The position numbers were made by a program, and so were the translations under genes. This document shows, in pieces, positions 21,181 through 35,200 of a stretch of DNA of 64,000 nt. The DNA comes from Misgurnus anguillicaudatus (taxonomy: Eukaryota > Chordata > Actinopteri > Cypriniformes > Cobitidae). Below the pieces are notes generated by a model. It was not told the DNA's origin. It saw only the letters and a list, made by a program, of their open reading frames with translations, and searched no databases. The stretch is taken from contig NC_073360.2 in NCBI RefSeq assembly GCF_027580225.2, positions 8,982,501-9,046,500 of the forward strand, given 5' to 3'. How positions within the stretch are numbered: position 1 is the stretch's first letter; every line of letters begins with the position of its first letter.

Positions 21181-21960
21181 GAACTGCCATGCGCCTCGTC
21201 CATTTATTGAATATAGCAGGACAATTTATCTCTTACTTCTCAGCGTGATAAATACAAGGTGTGGCCTGTGAGTGTCTGAACTGACTGAAATGCGTGTGTC
21301 TCACGGTCAATGCGTGAGACTTGAGAGCCTGTGTAAATAAATAGGGTTACTGACAAAAAAATAGTGACTAAACACGACCCAATAAGTTAACACGACCCTC
21401 GTGTTTAATCCAACTACATTACTTACTGCTTAAATCCTGATTTATAGCTAAACGCTTCTGACAATATCACCATATATTTACATTTAAGAACTGATATAAC
21501 ATTACGAGGTGATTTTGGCTACATTACCTGTGTGTCTCATGCAGTGCAGAGCTTTACCGTTGCTCTTCTCGTCTTGTTGTGTTATAAGCGCTTTTAAAAG
21601 TAAAAGTATTATTGTAGATCGCGTATATATAAAATATGAGAGAATAAACACTTTTAATTCCTTCCCCCACGTGCCATGTGTGAGGTGCTACACGACGCAG
21701 CATGAGAGAGGCGCCGCTGAGCGCTCGAAACAATGAATTAAGCCGTTTTAATACTAAAATATTACAATTATACTACTACAAATACATATAGAAAATCTAT
21801 GAAATATAACAATGTATGGGAAACACTGGATGAAGAGTCTGACATGAAATTTAAGACCTTCTTAGTGGAAATTCCAGATTTTAAGACATTTTAAGACCTT
21901 AAAAATCGAAAATTTTATTTAAGACGTTTTAAGACTTTTTAAGGACCCGCGGGGACCCTG

Positions 21961-23198
21961 TGTGACTTAAAAACCGAGGTACGTACCTAACCATGATTTT
22001 GTGCATTACATCTATAGTCTAAACTAATAGCTGATGGAAATAAGTGCACTATTACGGTGCATGCACACTGCCAGCGACTAGCAACAGCAGAACAATGTGA
22101 TCTCGTTCATTTCAATGAAAGCTTGGTGACATGACCCTTGGTGACAGGAAGTGGGCTTGTCCAGCTACGTGACAAAGTTGAGAACAGTTCAACTTCATGC
22201 AAATGAGAAGTGACTTTCAGGAGTGACTACCAATGAGAGTGAAGCAGTAGTGTTTATGTCATTTGTCTCTCGTCGTCATTTACTGACAGGACAGTTATTT
22301 GCTTATAGCTGGTCAACTTGAATTAAGAATGCCTTCTTACAATCTCATTGTAGAGATAAGCGACACACAGTACCAAAGTGGCTGGTGGTGTGCATGCAGT
22401 TAGGGTGCAGACCCCCATTAAACAGGGTTAAAATGATGCACTGTCACTTATACAGCCGAAACAGTAGAGAAGAGCAGTGTTGGCCATCACGTTTGATTGA
22501 TGCATTTGTTCTGGTTTATCATAGTAATTGTGCTCTTGTTTTAAGTGTCTGTGACATTAATAAACACAGTTTGCGTCCGAAAACTAAGGCCTTGCTGCCT
22601 CATGAGTAGGGTTGCAAAGCTTGGGAATTTTGGAATATTCCAAGTTGGAAACTTAAGCAATTAAAGGAAATTATTTGTACATTTTGGGTAATTTATACAA
22701 ACTGCGTCACATACAAACATTAGCTTCCTCAACATCTGACTGAATCTGTCTGCTACAAATCCTATATTTTCCATGTAATTTCCATGGAAAGTTTCCAAAA
22801 CTTCCAGAATTTTGCCACACTGCTCATGAGGTAATGACTTCGGCGACATTAAAGGTGGAAAAGAGGATGTTTGTTTAATACATTTTTGCAATGTTACCTG
22901 AAACTGTCTTTACTAAATGATAAAAGACTATTTATTAGGCGCACTGAAAGTAATAAAATTAATATATGTCATCTGTGCATAAGGTAGGGCCTTATAAACA
23001 TCAGCCAATCGTTGATGCAATCATCGCAATCGTCATTGGCCCTCTGGGTTGTCAATCACTGCCATTACGTTTCTTGGGAGAGACGTGCGCGCTCCAGTAA
23101 CGTTACACGAGTGACGCATGCGCATAGCGCATGAAACTCCGTCTTAAGTTTCGGTTTGTTTTCATTTTCGCTCCTGCTTTCCTCCTCGAATCTGCACC
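21961..23198. other. Intergenic, only old repeat debris
   Basis: A TAGGGTTGCAAAG...GGAATATTCC segment near 22610 resembles a hAT end without a visible partner. No exon is supported. Confidence 0.4.
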
Positions 23199-23394
23199 AT
23201 GGAAGAGAAGAAACCCGAAGGAGGACGCAAAAGAAAGAGTTTTTAAGTCGCTGAGAAGAGGAGAAAATTGTCAGAAGAATGTTATCTAACCAGAGTCGTT
23301 ATTGGAGAAACATTTCAACACTGGAGAGCAATGAAGGAACAGAGAGGTGTCAGACGCGCAGGTTGCAAAAATTCTCTATGACAGGTAATAGTGA
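23199..23394 (+). pseudogene. Decayed first-exon-like segment (fish multicopy family)
   Basis: An ATG in good context (CACCATGG) opens a basic MEEKKPEGGRKRKSF frame that stops at once. A second frame gives TRVVIGETFQHWRAMKEQRG, and a third gives VSDAQVAKILYDR. It ends at a good donor, GACAG|GTAATA. The I-G-E-x-F-x-x-W-R ... S-D-x-x-V-A-x-x-L motif recurs in many uncharacterised fish proteins. Here it needs two frame changes, so the copy is broken. Confidence 0.4.
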
Positions 23395-24207
23395 TTATTC
23401 TTTCTTTTTGGAATAATTATTGTTGTACTGTTATTCAGGTATATCGACGTTGTTCTTGTACTGTAGTTGTAAGTGACCAGGCTGCTACACGCTAGTTGAA
23501 ATGGGAGTAGCGTCGACTGATCTAACGTCTTATGTGTTTATTATCATATCATTTCACATAATGAATCCACTGACGCAACACAGCATATGCCAGTGGTAAA
23601 CAAACACTCGTGTTCAAATACTCGTGCACGAGTTATGGAAGGCGTTTCCTAGAAATGAGCTGTAAGGAGGGAGGCTGTTCTTGCGCATGCGCTTATTTAA
23701 AAAACTCAGTAACGGTCTTTGGATTCTCAGTCGGCGGAAACATCCTCTTTTGCGCCTTTAAGGCAGCTTTGGGAAATGCAATCGGACAGCCTTTATAGCC
23801 AGCGTAATGAAATTCTGTTTTAAATATAAACAGAGAGCGACTTTGTGACAACTAACCCATGTTTGAAAACTACAATACTAATTTCTTGCTAGAAATGAAA
23901 TTAGAAGTTGTAAAAAGTGAATATATAACTTTATTTGCACTACATTTATGCTCCAGACGCTTCTTGACCGCCATTTCATTTTTTTACTTCAACTCAACCA
24001 GGCTTGACCAATTACATTCCCCACGGATAGAATTGTGGGACAAGACGATGAAGCTATCTCAGGAGACAGGAAGTAAACCTAACATTGGATTTGGACGTGC
24101 CTTGATGCCTTTCTGCCTTGGAAAGGCATTTCAGAGCTTTCAGAGCATTTGTGCAGCTGAATGTGTGAGTGGTGGCAGCTTTTCCAGTCAAAAATGCCTC
24201 CGTTAAC

Positions 24208-25987
24208 TAGGGGTGTAAATCGGCGCCTTCATGACGATTCAATCCGATTCCGATTTCTTAGGTCAACGATTCGATTCTTTTCGATTCTTCAGAATTCCCC
24301 GTGATCCGATTCGATCCGATTCAATTCTAGATATTTTTTAGGGCTGTCAAAAGATGAAAAATGTTAAATTAGGGTAAATTTAGAACAGATAAAAAATTTT
24401 AAAGTTTTTAATGCTCCAATCAACATGGATTTGGACAAATATTTATGCTATATGCAAATGTATGTTTACAACAGCCTGTTTACATTTTCAACAGAACCAT
24501 CAGTCATAGTTTTATATTTAATTTTCCTTTAGAAGACCTTATTCTTTCTCCATTTCTGTTTGCTGCTGCATCATTTGTGACCTGTGCTTGCAAATTGAGT
24601 TGGGATGAGCAAATTTTCTTAAATTAGTTAACATTTAACAAACATTTAAAGCAACACATTTTTTACCTTTAAATAATGTCTCTAAAATTATTTTAGTGAT
24701 AGAACAACTTTTAACTGGACAAATTGTACTGTTGCTGCAACCTGCGCAGCCTCCTAGCTGCTACAAGCACACTCTGAAAGTGGCGGTGGAGGGTAGAGCA
24801 CACAGCCCCGCCCCTCCCTCTGCCTGCAGAAGAGTGTCTGATACCAGGCACTGTTGCGCTTTTCAACCACATGGGGGAGCTGTAAGTCATTTTTACATGG
24901 AAACTACATAGTGTTGCTTTAACATTAAAAAACTTCAAAACAATGCATGATTTGTTGGAATCTGACAAAACATGACAGAACTACACCTGTTCACGCAAAG
25001 CAAAAACAATATCACTATGTGTTAAATTTATGGTTTTTTGTATTGTTTTAATCTGACATTAAGACAGACCACTTTAAGATGTAGACTAATGCAAGGGTTT
25101 AATATAGCCTAATGTTACACAACAGATACTTTTCCTCAACAGTTAACAAAACATTCACTTCAGATATAACAGATTATATGTCATACCTGCGTGAATTCTT
25201 GTCAAAACAGATTTTTTTTAAACTGTAATTTTAAATGTCTATATCAGGGTCACGCACTCGCGCGTTTGTGTGCATGCGCGTCAGACGACAGCGTCTGGAA
25301 GATTGCTTTTGAGTCACTCTTAATAACTCTTTTAACATCAATCAGGTCCAAAACTTTATCTCTTTTAATAATTATTTTAACATCAAGCAATGTATTTTCT
25401 GTAATTTCTGCATGCTTTAAAAACGAAACCGAAAGTGAATGAAGACGCATCTTTGCTTTAGATTATGGATTTGGGACAGTATACACTTCTCATGAAACGT
25501 ACAGATAAGGATTATTTTAGATGTTTAATGACCATTTAGACAGCATTGGATTCGCTAGACGAGAGCTTAATGTTCTTATTTTTATGAAAACTTCCTACTC
25601 ATCGAGACAGCGCGGGTCACTTGCTGCGTCTCAATTCATCCAGCTGTGGGCTAGACAAAGGCTCAAACAGAAATTGCGTGTTGCGCTTACGGTTCCATCG
25701 CTTTTAAAAGACTTTGCAATGTGTGTGAACAACAGACTGTGAAACTTTAATAACGCGTGTGAAGCGGTGTGACATAGAAGATAACAATGAGGTTAGTGAG
25801 CGCCACGCGCAGCTTAATAGTTGGTTGTACGCATATGTCTGAGCGAATGCTGAAAATAGACAGGCGAGCAGACAGGCGGCAAAATAAACACATTAATAAT
25901 CGATCCTCTTGCGGACGCATCGATGCATCGAATCGGCGCCTGTATAATCGATGCATCGATACGAATCGATTAATCTTTACACCCCTA
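24208..25987. mobile_element. hAT element with 8-bp target duplication CCGTTAAC
   Basis: The ends are TAGGGGTGTAAAT and its inverted partner TTTACACCCCTA. Exact CCGTTAAC copies lie at 24200-24207 and 25988-25995. Both subterminal zones are rich in GATTCGAT/ATCGATGCATCGAT palindromes. A second TAGGGCTGTCAAAAGAT end near 24338 suggests another element nested inside. No intact transposase is seen. Confidence 0.85.
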
Positions 25988-26276
25988 CCGTTAACGTTTC
26001 TCAAATGACCACTGGCAGAATAATACAAACCGTGAAGCGGTTTCCATGATAATACTGAGGGGATATTACATGGCTTAAAAAGTTTCTCAGCCAATCAGAT
26101 TCAAAAACCAGAAATAAGTGTTATATAATACTGAATCTGACACATTTTGGGCCAAAAACTTGTTAAGAATTCTGAGTAGACCATACAGAAAACAAATTAA
26201 AAAAGACACTTTTGAGAGAGATTTTCAAGTGTGACTCTGTCTGTGGTGATTAGTGAAGTGAGATTGAACTGTATAC

Positions 26277-29200
26277 TCACTCAGCTTTAGTACGTTGAGC
26301 TCTTGACGAAGCAGACAGATTCAGTTCTCCATCTGATAAACAACACAAGTCAAGGTAAATACTGGATCTGACTCATGAAATCATTTATTAACACTGACTC
26401 ACCACTGACATTACCTTTATAAGAATTATACAGATACAACAAGACCACAGCGATCAAAGCCACTGCAAAATAAAACGGAGAGAAAACATCAGACCACCAT
26501 ATAAAGCATCATCACATCACATGTGTGACACCTATTTAATACACAATCATCACATCTACATTAGAATAAAACATCACAGGAATCTCTCATTTCAAACCTG
26601 TGCTTTTTATTTCATTCAGATTTCTAACAACATACAGATTTACTGGCTTCTTTCTTCCATCAGAAAGTATAGACCTATGACAAATATACAAAACCAGTGG
26701 TCCAGTAAAGAGATCTATCCCACTGCATATTTGTTGGTGGAATACCGGGGGATATATAACCCTTATATAACCCTTTAAACAGGTATTTAACTGCATTGGG
26801 TCTTGGTGAAACAGCAGTATGGTGGAATCACTTAAACTGTTAAATCAGATGAAGGAGAAATAAAGTGTGTTTATGTTCTGATGTCTTTAGAGAGATTTTT
26901 TTAATTTATCCTTTTGGAAAATTATTCTCCTACATACAGTACGTCTGCTACATTTATATAAAAGACAATTTAATATTAATAATATTATTATTAATATTTA
27001 ATATTAAAAGCCCCCTATTATGGCCTTTTTACAATAGAAATATAAGTCTTTGCCTGGTATGTTTTAGTAAAGTTTCAGCTCAAAATACCCCACAGATCAT
27101 TCATTATAGCATGTCCAAAATGCCCCTATTTTGGTGGGAGCAAAAAGGTTTTAATGTCTGTACCTTTAAATGCAAATGAGCTACAGCTCCTTACTTTCTT
27201 ACAAACAGACAGTGAGTGCTTTCAGTTAAAATAGATCTGTTTAGTACAGTCTGATACAATAGTATCTAGTGGAGAGAGAACAACTCCCTGAAGGTGGAAA
27301 CTATGATAATGCAGGACTGTCAGTGACCTCACATTGATAAGAGAATCAAAACGACATGTCTAATGAGACTGCTTTCGTTTAATGGGGATTAACAAACAAG
27401 AAGCAGGTTGATTTTTTTATTGTACGGTAGTTTTGTTCACACACATTTATGTCCGAACACCTTGTAAAAGTGGATTTTGCATAATAGGTGCACTTTAACA
27501 AGATGCGTCACTGGTATTGATATGCATGGGGGAGATCGCAACAGTCAGAATGCCCCCTCTAGCCCCGCCTCCCAGTAAAAATAGCCAATTGCCAAACGTT
27601 AAAAAAAGGAATCCTTTGAAAGATAGACTTTGCACATGCGCAGAATCGACAGGTCTCATTTTAACAAGACCTGGAGGCGTTGCAAATATGGTGGTGCAGT
27701 GACGCACGCGACTTCCTTAAAATGACTTTAATGCCGTTTCATACTCACAACACACGCAGGCAATGAAGAAAACCTCGAGGAAGAGATATCCTCTGGTATC
27801 TAAGATAGTTCCTGCGGCCATCGAGATGAGAGCCAGACCCAAGTTCTGTATAGACTGCATACTACACCATTCACAAAAGCAAGAACAATTCAAGAACATC
27901 GTTATATCTAAGTTAAACCTATAACTGAATACTATAGGTCTGTTCATCTTTAAGATGTACACTAATAACAGTAATGCATTATTTAATCATCTTATAACAC
28001 ATCTGCTGTATCAAACCTTTCAATATTTCACACTTACAATCCATATGCAGTTCCCAGCTGATGTTCTGGTACGACAAATGCCACCATAGGCCAAAGTGCA
28101 CAGGCCAGAAGAGAATAGGACAAACCTAAGATAGACTTTAACACAAACATTAGTCAATACAGTTGTGTTAAAACACACAATACTGAAGATATAACTGCAC
28201 TCTACAAATAGATTATCCTCAGTTCACATCTCTTCTAATGATCTTGATTTTTGATTAGTTTTCATTAAGTAATCATTTTATAACAAGTGCACAAGTCCAC
28301 TCTTTATCATGCCAATCATCCCACTGATATACTGTAGTTTAGTATGAGGTTACCATAGCAATCCAGGGGTTCCAGAGGGTAAAGGCCAACATGACGTGAG
28401 AGAAGAGTGTGGTGACTACAGCCAACAGAACCCACATGATGTTCCGGCCCGTCTTATCAACCACAAAACCCAACAAAGGTGAAGCAGGGGCTGAGATGAT
28501 ATACACTACACTGCAATTTTACAAAGTTAAACAAAAGCTGTGTCTTAAATATACATTTATTCATGAATATCAGCTGATGTTACTCACATCTCAAATTTGT
28601 CTTCCGCCATTTTCAGTACCTGAAGTCTATTTTTACATATAGCTATTTTTACAACACTAAACTATTAGCTATTTTTACAACACTAAGAAGGTTCGACACA
28701 ACATGATACTTTGCTCAAAGTATCACCTGGATCTCTACACGTGAACTCGAGCATTGAGAACATTGTTTGTGTACACAGAGTTTACTAAAAAGAAGGTTTT
28801 AAACAACTGACTTTGTCTGTTTTGGCATCCGCTCGCCGCCATCTTGCCAGTCAAGATGTATCGATCTCCGAATGCAACGTAAGGAGGGAGGAGAGTAAAG
28901 ATGGATAACTCCTAAAGCATAGTTCCAAATAAATGCAAAGAAAATTTGTTGTTTTGTCGCAAGTGAAAAACAATATTAACCTTCTAGTTGAAAAAGGAGC
29001 CTCATATGAGATTCATTTATACGCATTGGGAAATCGATTCTTTATGTCTGGCAAAGATGGCGAGCAGACACCATAACAGCCAAAGTCAGTTATACAAAAC
29101 ATTCTTTTAAGTAAACTCTGTGTACACAAACAATGTTCTCAATGCTCGCGTCCATGTGTAGAGATCCAGGTGATACTTCGAGCAAAGTTTTAATGTTGTA

Positions 29201-32200
29201 AAAATAGTGTTAGCAGCGGACAGCGGCTGGAAGAACGCATCAGGGATCAAGTAGGCATCACACCCTAACCAAGATATTTTTTTACAGTAGCGTTTCTTTT
29301 CATGACAGTCGATGTGCGAAATGTTGTCATTTCCCGTATCCGTAAGAATCAGACAGTAAAAGATAAGAAATCCGTAAATCGCAGCAAGCTAGCCAATGCT
29401 TGTCAGTAGCCTACTGGTACTCGGTAGGTACTCAAGATGGCGGCAGGCAACTGGAATGACGTAAAATGTATAGGATATTCATCTATAGGTGAGAAACCCC
29501 AAATCTCCTAAACATTTACTGAGAGAAAAATGAATATGGTCTGGAGTCAGATTTAAACACAGTCAGGTGATCTAGAGTCAAAACTGAATGCGGTCATTAG
29601 GGCTGGGACGATTAATCACGATTCATACTCATACTGTCTTCTGAAAAAGTCTGATGAACAGCGAAATAAATATGATTATAGGCATTTTGTGGAGCTGCGT
29701 GTGTAATGGTTCATCTATTGAGTTTCTGCACAAGAGCGCCCTCTGGTTTTTGGATGTAGCGGCATTTCACATGAATTCATTGAGAAGCATAGCAAGCAGA
29801 ATCGCACAATTAATCATCCCAGCCATGCGATATGCAGACAGATTCAAACGCGGTCTAAATACAAGAGATTAATAGTTTGTTCCAATTTAAATAAGCCAAC
29901 ATGTGTGTGTACCTGTTAATGGCTCTGGCCTGGACAGGAGTGAAACTGAACTTCTCTATGAAGAAGACTCTGTAAGTGAAAATAAAACAAACATGACCTA
30001 AACTGTGTTGCACATTACATTTTTATATTATTCCTCCATCTCATGACAAAGATAGTCAGAAATAGTCTGGTAAATGCGTGTGTGCGTGCGTACTCACTGG
30101 CCGAGTCCAATAAATGGAAAGATGGCCACGTAATATCCCACACATATGATGAAGATAAGCCATAAAGAAAGCGGAAAATCCTTTACATCTGTAAGCTTGA
30201 TCACTTCTCCTAAATAACAAGCAAAACAGCAAATGTTTGGGTTATACACATAGACTGTAAAAAAAGATGGACGTAGTGTCTGTGACGGTTTCTGAAGATC
30301 GTTATTGAAGCTTAAAGTAGGCGGTGTCTGCCATCGGCATCTTGGCGCGCTTTACCGTGCATCATTCGCGGACATCCGGAAATGGGTAAAAAGGCGGGAC
30401 GTGGGTAAAGCTGAGGTGACTGGTTGCTGAAACCACGCCCGCCTAGCTCGACTAATGACAGCAGTAGCTGTTCAACCGTCACTCAAGTGGCCACGCCCTT
30501 AAATATGCTGAACTTTAAAGCTCCCGTTCTGTCTGTGCTTTTGAAGCGTTGATTGTGTTTATAGTGGGAAATATAACATGTGTTCATGCTTCACGTGTAA
30601 AAAACGCGGTATTTTTCACACAATTTACTTATCTGTAAAGCACTGTTTTCACTGTCCTCAAAACAGGCTGATGTCTTCCTTGTTATGTGAAGTCCCTCCT
30701 TCAGAAATACGTATCAAGTTCTGATTCTGTAGTTTGTTTAGTGTGTTGTGATTCGATAGCAGCTTAGCTTAGCAGAGCCGTTTGAGCCAAAGCTGGTGAC
30801 TGACGTATTCATGTGGGCGGAGTTTAGTCAACGAACTGTTTTACTGACGTCATTAAAGCAGGAAATAGAGGGCTGCCAATTCGTTGTAGGCTTTTAAAGA
30901 GGAATTTTATTGAAGAAAATATATCGCCTGGGAGTGAACTTTGATCTTTATCATTTTACAGGAATTATTTATGCTATTATAGCAACATTACACACTAACT
31001 AGGGTTTAAAAAATGGTATCAGGAAGAACGTGACCTTTAAGGCTAAATATAATTTAAACGGATGAGTTACAAAAAAATTCACCCCCTCACAGTTGTCATG
31101 AAGGGCAGAATTAGCTATAAAGACTAAAAACTATTTTTGTACCAGGCTGTAAACATATTATCTTCTGCTGTAAGTTGGCCATTTTAACATGGAGGTCTAT
31201 GGGAATTGACTCTCTTTTGGAGCATGCCTCTAGCGGCCAGTCGATGAATTGCAGTTTAAATCACTTCCGTATTGGCTTCATCAGAGAGATCTGAAGGTTG
31301 CCCCTCGGTTATACACAGCACAATGTCATATTGCTGTATGCTGAATAAAATACAGTGCATGTTTGTAAGATCTGGATGAGCTGTATGTTCTCCGGTTTTT
31401 CCTTGCTCCTTGTGAAGAATCCTCTCTGCTCTTCTGTCCAGGAAACCCAGAACCAGTGAACATATGAGTGAGAAGAGACACGTGGACGCCGCTGTCCCAT
31501 CACAAATGATAAATGATATTAAACACATGACATCACACTATATTAAAGAGTGAAGTGTATGTCTGAAGCTCATCCACTCACAACCGAGCTTCTGAACTTC
31601 TCAAGTTTGAAACTACCCAGAATTACACAAACTGATCTATTAAACACAAATAATAAATCTACATGTGCTCTCATGGTACACACATCATATCAAATAGTAA
31701 TACTGCTTTGATAAACACAACAGTACTGAATGATCACCAAATGGATAGATTACATGAAAATGGATAGATTACATAAAAAGATCAAATTCCGAATATACAT
31801 TTGCAATCCTTTCACTTTAAGATCCATGTTCACCCAGACACTAAACTCTCATCTGAAAGTGTACTGTGAGAGGGAAATGAGATTTAAGAGATAAGCAGAA
31901 GCAAAATGAAACAATAAGAGAAGTGAAAAACTCAACACTGTATAAAGAGCTGAGTGCCTAAATGACAGAAGAAGTGTCTAGTTTCAAAACACATGATATG
32001 ATCTTTGCTTTGACACTTCAATGACTGATCTCAACTAACATTATATGGACTCTTGTAGCAAACATGAAGAGTCTTATAAGAGCTGTCTGGATCACATTTC
32101 ACCCCCCAAAAATAAATAAGAGCATTTTCTTACAGATCATGAGTGTTATTCCCAGTGTGGTGTATCCGGCTGAGCCCACCATCATCTGAATACGACTGTA

Positions 32201-35200
32201 TACCCAACCAATGACATTCATGTTTACTGTACTGCCCTGAAACACACAAGGGGGGGGGGGGGTTATGATACTGTACAATGACAACTTCAGATCTTCACAC
32301 ATACATATGTGACACTGGACCACAAAACCTATGGGTCAATTTTGAAAATAAACAGAAAACAGATAAGCCCCCTATTGATGTACGGTTTAACTTAGGATAG
32401 GACAATATTTGCCCGACATACAATTATTTGAGGGTGAAACAAATAAAAATTCTAAATATTGAGAAAATCACCTTTAAAGTTCTCTTAATGAAGTCATTAG
32501 CCTCTTTCACACCGTAATTCTGGTAAATTACCATGAATTTGCCAGAATTAATTTACCAGTAAATACAAAAATGTGATGTTCACACATGCAGTGCCATTCT
32601 GTCTTTTTACCAGTAAGACATCATTCACACATCAGTATCAAAATACCGGTAAACTCGGAGAGAAAGCGGAAGTTACCTGTTCCGTGCGGCCGGCGAGCTC
32701 AGTGTTGTATTTGTAAGCAATGGAAGGTTATCAACTCTCCGTGTTTAGTTGTTTTCACATCTGTGGCAAACGCTGACGGTCGCGTCCGTGACCAAACAAT
32801 ATTGCGTCAGGCGACGCCAAACGGAACCTGAGTTTGCACATTAGGCTTCACAGAGAATGTACTAAGAACGTCGACAATTCGGCAAATAGATGGTAAGCTG
32901 TTTTAAACAACTTTGGTGAAGAAATGTGGATGTTAACTTCAGGTGTGCTCGACTTTTAAGCAGCATGTGTGCAGAAACGTCCGTAACAGTGCGGGGGTTA
33001 TCGCTTCACCTGTATTAAAACGTTATGATTGTCCCGAAGCTGCCAGCGCGGTCTGACGTCATCCGTTCTATATTTTTCGTTCACACATAGCGCTTACCGG
33101 TAAATTACTGGTAATCTCTCTTACTGGTTAATTGGCAGCACTGATTTACCGGAAAGATTCTGTTCACACATGACATGTTAACTGCAATTTCCCAGTAAAT
33201 TACCAGTAAAGACTGTATGTGTGAAAGGGACTATTATCAACTGCATCCACTCACAAAAAGAAAGTTTGATATATTTACTCTATGGTAGGACATTTACAAA
33301 ATATCTCCATGAAACATGATCTTGACATAACCTAATGGTTTTTGACATAAATAAATTGATAATTTTGACCCATGCAATCTATTTTTGGCTATTGCTAAAA
33401 ATGAATAGTTTGGTTCCAAAACGCAATAAATCCATTTTGACTAATTTCAGTAAAACGTGTTTTCTATACCAAGAAAGTGACAAGATGAAAACCACTATTT
33501 TCCATAATTTTTAAAAAGATTTATTATAAAAACGAATATTTTTTTTAAAAAATGCTCTAAATCTATTGAATCAATATATAAATGTGCATTCATCTTTGCC
33601 ATGTTATATTCTTTAGTTGGCTAGTGGTATACACTGATTAAAAAAATAAACATTAACGACATTAACCAAAACACTTACTTTTAAAAAACTAAGAACACAG
33701 GCATTGCTGCGGTTATACTTGGGACATCATTGGTTAACATTTTTCACAGCGATCAGCTGTAAAAAAAATGTTGGTCCTTCTCGATTTTCGTTGGCTTCGC
33801 GTAAAATAATGTGAAGTTTTTCATAAGATCCCCTGGGGTCAATGTGTTAGCATGACGGAAGCTTGATGCTGTCGGGGGAACAAGCAAACGGCTTCCGAGT
33901 GCCTCTCGCGTAAATTATTAGATGTTGATGGCTTACGTTTAATTCCCGTCACAGAAAACCACCACAGGTTCATCAATGCCATCAAAAGTATTATTTTGTT
34001 TTTGTTTGTTTGTTCATCACGAATTACAAGATGAGGAAAACTAAGATTCTGTGTATTCCACGCGCCGCCATTGTTTATTTACAATGTATGGAATGGCGCG
34101 CTGTAATTTGTGGAGCGGATTTATTGCACTCTGCAGAAAAGGTGGAGTGGCGTTTATTGCGTTTTGGGAAAAAAGATGACAGAATAACACGGCGGAAAAT
34201 GTATTTGCGTAAAATTAAGAATTTACTTTTAAATACTGACCTGATATAATACTGATTTTGGCAGTAACTAATTATTTTTTTAAATGCCGTTTATCCCGTT
34301 TTGGAACCAAACTCTTCAAATATATCCGTTCGACTTAAGGATTTGTGGTCCAAGGATACACATAATAAATATAACAGAGTTACTCATATGGCTTTAGACT
34401 GACATGAGGGTTAGGAAATGACAGAATTTTCATTTTTGGGTGAACTATCCCTTTAATACTTGTATAGTGGATTTATTTATCCGTTTTTTTTTCATGTGAG
34501 GAATTGTGAGAGAGTTAAAGGCTCATTTTAGTTGTGCGTACGTCCTACAGTGTAGCAACGACGGCGTAGGGATAGTGTCGGTTTTCATATATACTTCTGC
34601 GTCGTCGATGTGCAAACACGCATGCAGACTGCTGGTAGGCAATATCCACACGTGTAACCGCAAGTGTTAGCATTTTATCAGCTCCTTTACATTTTAAAAG
34701 ACACACCCAAAAACGGCACATTTTGCTCAGGCCTACAAAATGGCAATTTTGGCATGCTATAATTAATTATCTGTGGGGTGTTTTGAGATAAAACTTCACA
34801 TACGGACTCTGGGAACACCATAGACTTATTTTACATCTTTAAAAATTTCGTCATATGACCCCTTTAAGGGCCAGATTTACTAACAGCTTGCGCAAACCAT
34901 CATTTTGGCGTTAAATAACGACTGAACTTACTAAAGACACGCAGTAGATATGTAGCCCTGAAAATGTGTTATTTTTGCGACCTTATTGCATATGCATTTG
35001 TAGAAGTTTTCCTTTAAGATGCAACATTAATTGAAGGAGAGTATTTAAATTTAGTTTGTCAGAGGAACATACTTTTTGTTTTAAATATCGGAGAAAAAAG
35101 GAGGAGAAATCACGAGAAGTCGTCAAATCAGGCGTTTCAAAACTTCTTTTAAACCTTCATCTTTCATCCCCCGGTTTTTCATAGTGTAGCCTACTTTTAC

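Larger units (their letters stand above)
19349..21960. mobile_element. Possible composite hAT element with nested MITEs
   Basis: CAGGGTATCTGCAC at 19349 and GGGGACCCTG near 21960 resemble opposite ends of a hAT family. That family has TTTAAGACTTTTTAAG-rich subterminal sequence, seen both at 19380-19440 and 21850-21945. Nested elements lie inside. The flanking 8-mers do not match cleanly, so this is tentative. Confidence 0.35.
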
